Source of the DNA: CALHVX01 sp964640725
Lineage (GTDB): Bacteria > Pseudomonadota > Gammaproteobacteria > Pseudomonadales > Azotimanducaceae
Length of the DNA: 64,000 bases
Reading direction: 5' to 3'
Assembly: GCA_964640725.1 (NCBI GenBank)
Contig: CAZXIJ010000015.1
Location: forward strand, 1 to 64,000
Shown: positions 17,755 to 25,199 of the stretch, one piece after another
How the letters are laid out: every line of letters starts with the position of its first letter
Position numbering within the stretch: the stretch's first letter is position 1
The notes under the pieces: generated by a model
What the model was told of the DNA's origin: nothing
Databases searched by the model: none
The model's input: the letters and a program-made list of their open reading frames with translations, nothing else
Position numbers and translations under genes: made by a program

Positions 17755-19271
17755 ACGTTGGCGGCAGGTATGCGGTCGGCAATCTTCGCCGACCAGATTT
17801 TCGGGCCTTCCCGGTGCACAGACTCGCCGCCGGCATCGACGGCCAGCGTGACCGGCATATCCTTGACTTCAAATTCGTAGATCGCTTCCATGCCCATCTC
17901 CGGGAACGCCAGCAGCTTTGACCCGGTAATTGCTTTGGAGACCAGGTACGCCGCCCCGCCCACGGCAATCATGTAGACCGCCTTGTGTTTGGCGATGGCA
18001 TCGATCGCAATCTGGCCCCGCTCGGCTTTGCCGACCATGCCCAGCAACCCCGTATCCGCCAGCATTTGCTCCGTGAACTTGTCCATGCGGGTTGCGGTCG
18101 TCGGGCCTGCGGGCCCGACCACTTCCTCTCGCACGGGATCGACGGGGCCGACGTAGTAGATCATGCGGTTTCGAAAATCGACCGGCAAAGGCTCGCCGGC
18201 GTTCAGCATGTCGATAATTTTCTTGTGCGCCGCATCGCGCCCGGTGAGCAGCTTGCCCGACAGCAGCAGCGTGTCTCCAGCCTTCCAGCTCTGCACTGCT
18301 TCCGGCGTCAGCGTGTCGAGATCGACCCGGCGCACGCCGTCGCCCAGCTCGAAGTCCAAATCCGGCCACTCGGACAGGTCTGGCGGCACAAACTCAGCAG
18401 GACCCGTGCCATCCAGCTCGAAGTGGACATGGCGGGTCGCCGTGCAGTTGGGCATGACCGCCACCGGCTTGTTCGCGGCATGGGTCGGGAACTCGCGCAC
18501 CTTGACGTCCATGACCGTGGTCAAGCCGCCAAGCCCCTGCGCGCCGATACCGAGCGCGTTGATGCGGTCAAAAAGCTCCAGGCGCAGGCGCTCTGCACGG
18601 TTGCTGGCGCCGCGGGCCTGCAAATCCTGAATGTCGATCGGCTCCATGAGCGATTCCTTGGCGAGCATCATCGCTTTCTCCGGCGTGCCGCCGATGCCCA
18701 CGCCGAGGATGCCTGGCGGGCACCAGCCCGCCCCCATGGTCGGCACCACGCTCTCGATCCAGTCGGCCACATCGTCGGACGGATTGAGCATCGCGAACTT
18801 CGCCTTGGCCTCACTGCCGCCGCCCTTGGCGGCAACCTCGATGCCCACCTTGTCGCCGGGCACGACCCGGTAGTGAATCACTGCCGGCGTGTTGTCTTTG
18901 GTATTGGCGCGCGCGCCGTCCGGGTCCGCCAGCACGCTGGCGCGCAGCACGTTGTCCGGGTGCGCGTAGCCGCGGCGCACGCCCTCGTTCACCATATCGT
19001 CGACCGACATGTCAGCGTCCCACTGCACATCCATACCAATGTCCAGGTAGACGATCACAATGCCGGTGTCCTGACAGATCGGGCGCTTGCCCAGGGCGCA
19101 CATCCGCGAGTTCACCAGCACCTGGGTCAGCGCCGCCTTGGCCGCCGGCGATTCCTCTGTCTCCCAGGCCCGTCGCAGGGCGCGAATGAAGTCCAGCGGG
19201 TGGTAGTAGGAGATAAACTGCAGGGCATCGGCGATGCTCTGAATCAGGTCGTCCTGGCGAATTCGGGTCAT
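17751..19271 (-). CDS. Fumarate hydratase, class I (Fe-S), 506 aa
   Basis: Interconverts fumarate and malate in the TCA cycle using a [4Fe-4S] cluster. The 506-residue single chain contains both the alpha-type region (ICQDTGIVIVYLDIGMDV, GGGSEAKAKFAMLNPSDDV, GAGWCPPGILGVGIGG, MPNCTATRHVHFELDG) and the beta-type region (GDTLLLSGKLLTGRDAAHKKI, YYVGPVDPVREEVVGPAGPTTATRMDKF). Candidate cluster cysteines lie in ICQD, NCTA and in GAGWCPP. Start ATG 19271. It is followed by an overlapping Tat-signal protein gene, an unusual partner. Confidence 0.95.
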   Translation of the reverse strand: MTRIRQDDLIQSIADALQFISYYHPLDFIRALRRAWETEESPAAKAALTQVLVNSRMCALGKRPICQDTGIVIVYLDIGMDVQWDADMSVDDMVNEGVRRGYAHPDNVLRASVLADPDGARANTKDNTPAVIHYRVVPGDKVGIEVAAKGGGSEAKAKFAMLNPSDDVADWIESVVPTMGAGWCPPGILGVGIGGTPEKAMMLAKESLMEPIDIQDLQARGASNRAERLRLELFDRINALGIGAQGLGGLTTVMDVKVREFPTHAANKPVAVMPNCTATRHVHFELDGTGPAEFVPPDLSEWPDLDFELGDGVRRVDLDTLTPEAVQSWKAGDTLLLSGKLLTGRDAAHKKIIDMLNAGEPLPVDFRNRMIYYVGPVDPVREEVVGPAGPTTATRMDKFTEQMLADTGLLGMVGKAERGQIAIDAIAKHKAVYMIAVGGAAYLVSKAITGSKLLAFPEMGMEAIYEFEVKDMPVTLAVDAGGESVHREGPKIWSAKIADRIPAANV

Positions 19272-19341
19272 GGCAAGCTACTGGCTGTGGAACGCCGACA
19301 GTCTGCCGAAAGCCCCTGGCACGGACAAGCCGAAGCCCTGC

Positions 19342-20535
19342 TTAGCGGGACTGGTACTCGATCAGGCGGTCAATGAACGCGGTGCCGGCCGCGAACTGTG
19401 CCAGGCTGATGAACTCGTTCGGCTGATGCGCCTGCTCGATGCTGCCCGGGCCGCACATGACCGTCGGGAACCCGGCGCGCTGGAACTGTCCGGCTTCGGC
19501 GCCGTAGGGTTGCGCGAAACACTCGTTTTGCCCCGTCAGCTGCTTGGCGAGCGCGACCGCAGGGCAACTGGGATGGGCCTCGAAGGCCGGCACGTCCGAG
19601 TGGACGCGAACCTCGATCCGGCAATCCGGGTGAATCGCCTGCATTTCCGGCAGCACGACCTCGAGAGCAAAGCGCCGATAGGCGTCCAGCAAAGTCTGCG
19701 GGTCCTCGCTCGGGAGCGCCCGGATATCTGTCACGAAGTGGCAGTGCCGAGCGGTAATATTCTGCGCGGTGCCACCCTGAATCAGGCCGCAGTGGACGGT
19801 GGTATAGGCCGGTTCAAAACCGCCGTGGCCCGCGTCAGGCGCCGGACCAGCCTGCGCTGCGACACCTTCAGCATTGGCGCGCTGCTGCTCGCCCAGCCAG
19901 TGCACCAGGCGCCCGGCCGCCATGACTGCGGAGACCCCCTGGTGCTGCAGGCTTGAGTGCGCTTCGTGTCCGTAAACTTCCGTCTCGAAGTAGATGATGC
20001 CCTTGTGCGCGGTCACGACCTTCAGTTCCGTCGGCTCCCCGACCACCACCGCAGCCACGTCCGGCCAGCGAGCTTGAATATGGTCAATGAGCGCCGGCGC
20101 GCCGAGACAACCGATCTCTTCGTCGTAGGACAGGGCGAAGTGAATCGGTCGCTTGAGCCCGGTCATCTGCGGCACCCGGGCGAGCGCGATCGCGCTGAAC
20201 GCTTTCATGTCGCAGGTGCCGCGGCCATACAGCCGGTCATCGCGCTCGGTGAGTTCAAAGGGGTCGGTGTGCCAGTCCTGACCGTCAATCGGCACCACGT
20301 CAGTATGGCCGGACAGCACGATCCCCCCGGGCCCGTCCGGGCCGATGGTGGCGTGCAGGTTGGCTTTGCCCCCACAGCTGCTGGGCAGCACCGCCACCCG
20401 GGCCCCGTGGCGCTCCAGAAAGGCCCGCACAAACTCGATGAGCGCCAGATTGGAGTCCCGGGAAACGGTCGCAAAGCTCACCAGCTGCGCCAGCATTTCG
20501 CGGGGAGTCGGGTCCTGGAGCTTTAACGTCGGCAT
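19342..20535 (-). CDS. argE: Acetylornithine deacetylase (M20 peptidase family), 397 aa
   Basis: Hydrolyses N-acetylornithine to ornithine in arginine biosynthesis. Metal and catalytic motifs of the M20/ArgE group are all present: LSGHTDVVPID (His and catalytic Asp), YGRGTCDMKAF, SYDEEIGCLGAP (Glu-Glu), VVGEPTELKVVTAHKG, and near the end GPGSIEQAHQPNEF. The ATG at 20535 is preferred over 20565 because a TATACT -10-like box lies between them, so transcription would begin about at this codon. Confidence 0.92.
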   Translation of the reverse strand: MPTLKLQDPTPREMLAQLVSFATVSRDSNLALIEFVRAFLERHGARVAVLPSSCGGKANLHATIGPDGPGGIVLSGHTDVVPIDGQDWHTDPFELTERDDRLYGRGTCDMKAFSAIALARVPQMTGLKRPIHFALSYDEEIGCLGAPALIDHIQARWPDVAAVVVGEPTELKVVTAHKGIIYFETEVYGHEAHSSLQHQGVSAVMAAGRLVHWLGEQQRANAEGVAAQAGPAPDAGHGGFEPAYTTVHCGLIQGGTAQNITARHCHFVTDIRALPSEDPQTLLDAYRRFALEVVLPEMQAIHPDCRIEVRVHSDVPAFEAHPSCPAVALAKQLTGQNECFAQPYGAEAGQFQRAGFPTVMCGPGSIEQAHQPNEFISLAQFAAGTAFIDRLIEYQSR

Positions 20536-20541
20536 CGGGCC

Positions 20542-20547
20542 AGTATA
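20542..20547 (-). promoter_or_regulatory. Candidate -10 box of argE
   Basis: TATACT on the minus strand, six bases before ATG 20535. The expected transcription start would fall at or very near the start codon, giving a leaderless or near-leaderless argE mRNA. No good -35 is visible. Confidence 0.35.
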
Positions 20548-20607
20548 GCCCGCCCACAGGTCCATCGGCGGTTAAGATGGCCCCTCAGACCGAGCTTTGG
20601 AGGATCC

Positions 20608-21417
20608 ATGCACGACCGGTACCAGCGCTATCAGCGCCTTGCCTTTGACGAGCCCGCCCCCCGGGTGCTGCGCGTCACCTTCAACCGGCCGGAGCGCTAC
20701 AACGCCCTGGACGCCATTGGCCATCGGGAAATCACCGAAGTCTGGCGCGATATCGATGCCGACCCGGACGTGGATGTGGTCGTGCTCACCGGCGCCGGCA
20801 AGGCCTTTTCAGCCGGCGGCGACTTCGAAATGATTGAGCAGATGACGCGCGATCACACAGCGCTGCTCACAACCTGGCGAGAGGCCAAGGACCTGGTCTA
20901 CAACATCATCAACTGCAGCAAGCCGACCATTTCTGCCATCAACGGCCCAGCCGTGGGGGCCGGCCTGGTCGCGGCCTTGCTGTGCGACATCTCGATTGCT
21001 GCCCGCAGCGTCAGCATTACCGACGGGCACACCCGGCTCGGTGTCGCAGCGGGCGACCACGCCGCCATCGTCTGGCCGCTGCTGTGCAGCATGGCCAAAG
21101 CCAAGTACTACCTGCTGACCTGCGACGCCCTGCCGGCAGAGGAAGCGGAGCGCATCGGGCTGCTGTCGCTGTGCGTGGACGATGACGAGCTGATGCCCCG
21201 CGCGCTGGAAGTGGCAGACAAGCTGGCCAACGGTGCGCCGAGCGCGATCCGCTTTACCAAATACGCCCTCAACAACTGGCTCCGGGCCATGGGGCCGACC
21301 TTTGACGCCAGCACCGCGCTTGAAATGCTGGGCTTCGTCGGGCCGGAGGCGGCCGAGGGCCTGGCAGCCCTGAAGGAAAAGCGGGCGCCGAACTTTCCCA
21401 AGGGCTCGCCGGTCTAG
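20608..21417 (+). CDS. Enoyl-CoA hydratase/isomerase family protein, 269 aa
   Basis: Crotonase-fold acyl-CoA enzyme. The oxyanion-hole loops are FSAGGDFEMIEQM and INGPAVGAGLVAALLCDISIAA; ITDGHTRLGVAAGDHAAIVWP is the region carrying the acid/base positions, here with Asp rather than the common Glu in the second. GGAGG lies four bases ahead of ATG 20608. Substrate not predictable. The following DUF6498-type gene starts 6 bases downstream and is probably cotranscribed. Confidence 0.9.
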   Translation: MHDRYQRYQRLAFDEPAPRVLRVTFNRPERYNALDAIGHREITEVWRDIDADPDVDVVVLTGAGKAFSAGGDFEMIEQMTRDHTALLTTWREAKDLVYNIINCSKPTISAINGPAVGAGLVAALLCDISIAARSVSITDGHTRLGVAAGDHAAIVWPLLCSMAKAKYYLLTCDALPAEEAERIGLLSLCVDDDELMPRALEVADKLANGAPSAIRFTKYALNNWLRAMGPTFDASTALEMLGFVGPEAAEGLAALKEKRAPNFPKGSPV

Positions 21418-21423
21418 GCGCCC

Positions 21424-22146
21424 GTGGTCACCGACGCACAGCCTCTCAAACGGCCGGTGCAGGGCTGGCTCCAGGGACCCTATGTGTCCGCAGTCCTGCT
21501 GGTGCTCGCCAACCTGTTGCCCGTCGCCGGCGTGCTGTTCGCCGGCTGGGACGTCGGCACGATCGTGCTGTTTTTCTGGGCAGAAAACCTGGCAATCGGC
21601 TTCTTCAACGTCATTCGGCTGCTGACCCATCCGGAGCCCGGATCCACGTTCAGCGCCTTGTTTTTTCTGGTCCACTACGGCGGCTTCACCGCCGGTCACG
21701 GCTTCTTTATCTATCACCTGTTCAACCTGCAGGACCAGCTGCCCGCGGCCTCGACCACCACCCCCTGGAGCACCCCGGCGCCGGCGGCTCCCCTGACGGA
21801 TATCGCCCAGGCGGTGGTCCAGAACCTGCCGCAGCTGTGGCTGTGGGGCTTGCTCGCACTGTTCGTCAGTCACGGCGCGTCGCTTCTGCTTAACGATTTC
21901 GCCCGGGGCGAACGTCACCGCCGGTCCCTCAAGGCGCTGATGAGCGGGCCTTACCGGCGGATCATGGTGTTACACGTCACCATCATCATCGGCGGCATCG
22001 TGGTCGACGCGCTGGGCTCGCCGATCTATATGCTGCTCATGCTCGTCGCGCTGAAAACTGCCATCGATCTTCGATCGCACTGGCGCGGACACCGAATCCC
22101 GCAAACTGAGACCCCCCGCCCGCTTTCCCGGGAAAGCGGAAACTAA
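21424..22146 (+). CDS. DUF6498-type integral membrane protein, 240 aa
   Basis: Start is GTG 21424, six bases after the enoyl-CoA hydratase stop. Five to six hydrophobic helices are visible. The motif VLFFWAENLAIGFFNVIRLL and the HYGGF...GHGFFIYHLF region, with membrane-embedded histidines, resemble DUF6498 proteins, which have no known function. The C-terminus carries a short basic tail. Family assignment is from memory of the motif. Confidence 0.7.
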   Translation: MVTDAQPLKRPVQGWLQGPYVSAVLLVLANLLPVAGVLFAGWDVGTIVLFFWAENLAIGFFNVIRLLTHPEPGSTFSALFFLVHYGGFTAGHGFFIYHLFNLQDQLPAASTTTPWSTPAPAAPLTDIAQAVVQNLPQLWLWGLLALFVSHGASLLLNDFARGERHRRSLKALMSGPYRRIMVLHVTIIIGGIVVDALGSPIYMLLMLVALKTAIDLRSHWRGHRIPQTETPRPLSRESGN

Positions 22147-22197
22147 TCTCAGGACAGGCACTCTGAATCACCAGGGATCTGTACCCGGGAGCTCGCC

Positions 22198-23040
22198 ATG
22201 CCGCACCAAGCCGGACATCGCCGCCACTGCCTGAGCTGGGCGCTTGCGCTCGCACTCGGGCTGGGAACCGCCAGCGCCGCGCAGGCAACGCCCGAGCTGG
22301 AAGATCGCACCCGGGTTATCACGACCTACAGCGAGCGGCCAGACGGCAGCGTCGTCGAGAATCGGGGCAGCACGGTCGTGGTCGGACGCCACCTGCTCAC
22401 GGTGCTGCACAACCTGCAGCCGCAAGCCGCTCGCGGCGCCACCCGCGTGAGCAGCTACGTGGGCGGCTATCCGGTGACGCCGATACTGGCGGACGCCAAC
22501 CTGGACATCGCGGTCCTGCCCATTCCTGCTGCGCTCTGCGCCCAGTGGTGCACCCGCCAGACGTCCCTGCCGGCCCGGGACCCCAATCTGAACGAATCGA
22601 TCCGCTGGTACCGAAAGCCGGCAACTGGCACCGCCGTCGCCCCGGGGTGGCACGCGGCCAGGGTGCTGGGGCGTACCTGGTCCCTGGCGAGCGAAGACGG
22701 TGCCCAGACCACGGACGACTGCGCCTCTGGCCTGGTGCTGGAGGTCAATCGGCCTTTCCGACCGGGCATTTCCGGTGGCGGTGTCTGGGGCGCAGACAAC
22801 CGGCTGGTCGGCATCGCCCAGGGCAGCTTTCGGACCCTGGACGGCCGTGAAACCGGCTATTTCAAGCCCCTGCGCTGCATCCGGGCCTCTCTCGCGGCCG
22901 CCATCACAGGCCGTCCGGCAAGGGATTCGTTGGCTTCCCTGACCCAAGGATCTAGTATCGGAGCATCCTTTAGGTTCCGGAGATCCCATGTCCAGGCAAC
23001 AGCTCATTTCCATGGCGAAGCACAACCTGTCTCACGTTGA
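22198..23040 (+). CDS. Secreted trypsin-like serine protease, 280 aa
   Basis: A signal peptide (about 1-30, ending ASAAQA) precedes a chymotrypsin-fold-like domain with a complete candidate triad: His in LLTVLHNL, Asp in NLDIAVLP, and Ser in GISGGGVWG. The Ser motif departs from the usual GNSGGP/GDSGGP. GGGAG lies six bases before the ATG. The last 53 bases overlap the ribosome site and first codons of the Rieske gene in another frame, so the C-terminal ~20 residues may be a recent extension. Probably periplasmic or secreted. Confidence 0.75.
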   Translation: MPHQAGHRRHCLSWALALALGLGTASAAQATPELEDRTRVITTYSERPDGSVVENRGSTVVVGRHLLTVLHNLQPQAARGATRVSSYVGGYPVTPILADANLDIAVLPIPAALCAQWCTRQTSLPARDPNLNESIRWYRKPATGTAVAPGWHAARVLGRTWSLASEDGAQTTDDCASGLVLEVNRPFRPGISGGGVWGADNRLVGIAQGSFRTLDGRETGYFKPLRCIRASLAAAITGRPARDSLASLTQGSSIGASFRFRRSHVQATAHFHGEAQPVSR

Positions 23041-24187
23041 AGCCGGCACCATCGAACAGGCCGACCAGATCGCCCGTATTCCCGCTGACCACTACTACGA
23101 CGAAGACCGCTGGCGCCTGGAAATGAAGCAGGTATGGCGCCGCATGCCCCTGTTGCTGGCAATGACCGCCGAGTTGCCTGAGCCTGGCGACTACAAAGCG
23201 ATGGAAGCTGTCGGCACACCGATCATCATTAACCGCGATGCCGACGGCAAGATTCACGCCTTCGTCAACATGTGCAGCCACCGCGGCGCGCAGATCATGG
23301 AAGAAGGTCGCGGCAACACGCACCGCTTTACCTGCCCCTACCACGCCTGGAGCTACAACCAGCAGGGCGAGCTGACCGGGGTGCTGCTGAGTCGCGAGTT
23401 CGGCGAACTCGACAAAGAGTGTCACTCCCTGACGCCACTCCCGGTACTGGAACGGGCGGGCCTGATCTGGGTCACCCTCGACCCGAACTCGACGCTGCCC
23501 ATCGAGAAGTTTCTGTCCGGCTATGACGAGCTGCTGGCGCAGTTCGGCTTCGACCAGTGGCACCATTTCGAGAGCCGTGCGGTTGAAGGCCCGAACTGGA
23601 AGATTGCCTACGACGGCTACCTGGACCTGTACCACTTGCCGATTCTGCACAAAAACACCTTTGGTCCGGATTTTCCGAACCGTGCCATGTACTACGCCTG
23701 GGGACCGCACCAGCGAGCCACCTCACCGGATCCGTCTCTGAAGAAGCTGCTCGATCAGGACGAAGCCGAGTGGCAGAACGACGCCATGATGGGCGGGGTG
23801 TGGACGATCTTCCCGCACGTATCCATCGCGTCCTTCGACAACGGCGGCCGTGGCGTCATGCTCTCGCAGCTGTTTCCCGGAGATACGCCCGGCACCTCAA
23901 TCACGATCCAGAACTATCTGATGGCCGAGAAACCCACCGCAGAGCAGGCCGAGCTGGCCCACGAGCAGTTCAAGTTCCTGGAGCACGTGGTGCGCGACGA
24001 AGATTACGCCACCGGCCTTAAACAGCAGCGCGCACTGCGCACCGGGGCCAAGCCGCACGTGATGTTCGGGCGCAACGAAGCCGGCGGCCAGAACTTTCAC
24101 CGCTGGCTCGATCGCATCCTGGCGGCAGAAGACGCCGACCTGCCGGACCTGTTCACCCGGTCCGACGACATCGTTATTTCTCGCTAG
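22988..24187 (+). CDS. Rieske [2Fe-2S] aromatic-ring-hydroxylating oxygenase, alpha-type, 399 aa
   Basis: The N-terminal Rieske domain has ligands Cys96, His98, Cys116, His119 (MCSHRGAQ... FTCPYHAWSY). The C-terminal catalytic domain has the mononuclear iron signature around DGYLDLYHLPILHKNTFG, giving two His. Start ATG 22988 has GGAG five bases upstream. No beta subunit, ferredoxin or reductase gene is adjacent. Nearby SDR, thiolase and enoyl-CoA hydratase genes suggest sterol, terpenoid or aromatic degradation, but the substrate is unknown. Its 3' end overlaps the convergent SDR gene by 14 bases. Confidence 0.92.
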   Translation: MSRQQLISMAKHNLSHVEAGTIEQADQIARIPADHYYDEDRWRLEMKQVWRRMPLLLAMTAELPEPGDYKAMEAVGTPIIINRDADGKIHAFVNMCSHRGAQIMEEGRGNTHRFTCPYHAWSYNQQGELTGVLLSREFGELDKECHSLTPLPVLERAGLIWVTLDPNSTLPIEKFLSGYDELLAQFGFDQWHHFESRAVEGPNWKIAYDGYLDLYHLPILHKNTFGPDFPNRAMYYAWGPHQRATSPDPSLKKLLDQDEAEWQNDAMMGGVWTIFPHVSIASFDNGGRGVMLSQLFPGDTPGTSITIQNYLMAEKPTAEQAELAHEQFKFLEHVVRDEDYATGLKQQRALRTGAKPHVMFGRNEAGGQNFHRWLDRILAAEDADLPDLFTRSDDIVISR

Positions 24188-25169
24188 CGGCCTCTGCTCT
24201 GGCGCGGGTCAGGGCTTCCAGGTGTCCGGCCCCCGTTAGGCGCTCGACAAAGTCCGGCTCATAGGCGGCCTCCGGATCGTTGCGGACCATCTGATCAAGA
24301 TGGTGTGCGTCGTCACCGACAAGGATGCGCCAGCGACCCGCCTTGACCCCGGACAGAATGATATCGGCCGCTCCGGCAGCGCTGAGCGGGGCGTTGTCGC
24401 GAAACTCGATCGCTCGCTGGTGGAGCAGGCCCCGGATCTGATCGTCCGTCAGATTGCTGACCGGCGCGCCAGCCTTGATCATGCGTTCCCGGGCACGGGC
24501 GACATCATCCGCACTGAGCTCCAGGGCGCTGCCGTGTCCCAGCACGCGTGATGAGTTGAGCGCAATCGACGTGCCGACGTGTCCAGGCATCACCAGCGCC
24601 ACCTGAACCTGAGGCGCATGCAGCCGGAAGTCGTTGACCAGCGCTTCCGTAAAGCCTTTGACGGCGAACTTGGCGGCGCTGTAAGCCGTGTGAGCGGTGC
24701 TCGGCCCGAGCGTCGCCCAGAAACCGTTGACGCTGGAGGTATTGATCAGCGCGCCCTCTTCGCTCTTGACCAGCAGCGGCACGAACGCCCGGCAGCCGTA
24801 GTAGACGCCGTACCAGCAGACGCCGAAGGTGCGCTCCCAGTCGGCCCGATCGTCTTCGATAAAACTGCCGCCGCCGCCGATACCGGCATTGTTGAACAGC
24901 AAGTCGATGTGGTCTGCATCGTGCGCCTCGATCACCTCGTCCCGAAAACGCAGCATCGCCGCCTCGTCAGAGACATCGCACTCGTGCGTGCTGATCACCG
25001 TTTTCGGCGCCACTTCCCGGGCCAGCGATACGGTCTCCGCCATCGCCGCCGGGTCGACATCGCAGGTGGCGATGTTTGCGCCTGCCGCAGCGAGCTGCAG
25101 ACAGAGCTCCCGGCCCATTCCAGTGCCGCCGCCGGTCACGACCGCCAGCTTGCCTTCAAAACTCTCCAT
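24174..25169 (-). CDS. SDR family NAD(P)-dependent oxidoreductase, 331 aa
   Basis: Classical short-chain dehydrogenase with Rossmann glycine motif TGGGTGMG (12-19), NNAG (93-96), Ser145/146, and catalytic Tyr163 and Lys167 in YSAAK. An acidic residue after beta-2 (CDVDP) favours NAD over NADP. It has a C-terminal extension of about 60 residues relative to the 250-residue core. It lies 30 bases downstream of the PQQ dehydrogenase on the same strand. Substrate unknown. Confidence 0.9.
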   Translation of the reverse strand: MESFEGKLAVVTGGGTGMGRELCLQLAAAGANIATCDVDPAAMAETVSLAREVAPKTVISTHECDVSDEAAMLRFRDEVIEAHDADHIDLLFNNAGIGGGGSFIEDDRADWERTFGVCWYGVYYGCRAFVPLLVKSEEGALINTSSVNGFWATLGPSTAHTAYSAAKFAVKGFTEALVNDFRLHAPQVQVALVMPGHVGTSIALNSSRVLGHGSALELSADDVARARERMIKAGAPVSNLTDDQIRGLLHQRAIEFRDNAPLSAAGAADIILSGVKAGRWRILVGDDAHHLDQMVRNDPEAAYEPDFVERLTGAGHLEALTRARAEAASEK

Positions 25170-25199
25170 CAGCGTTCTCCATCAAGGGTTGAATCGGGT

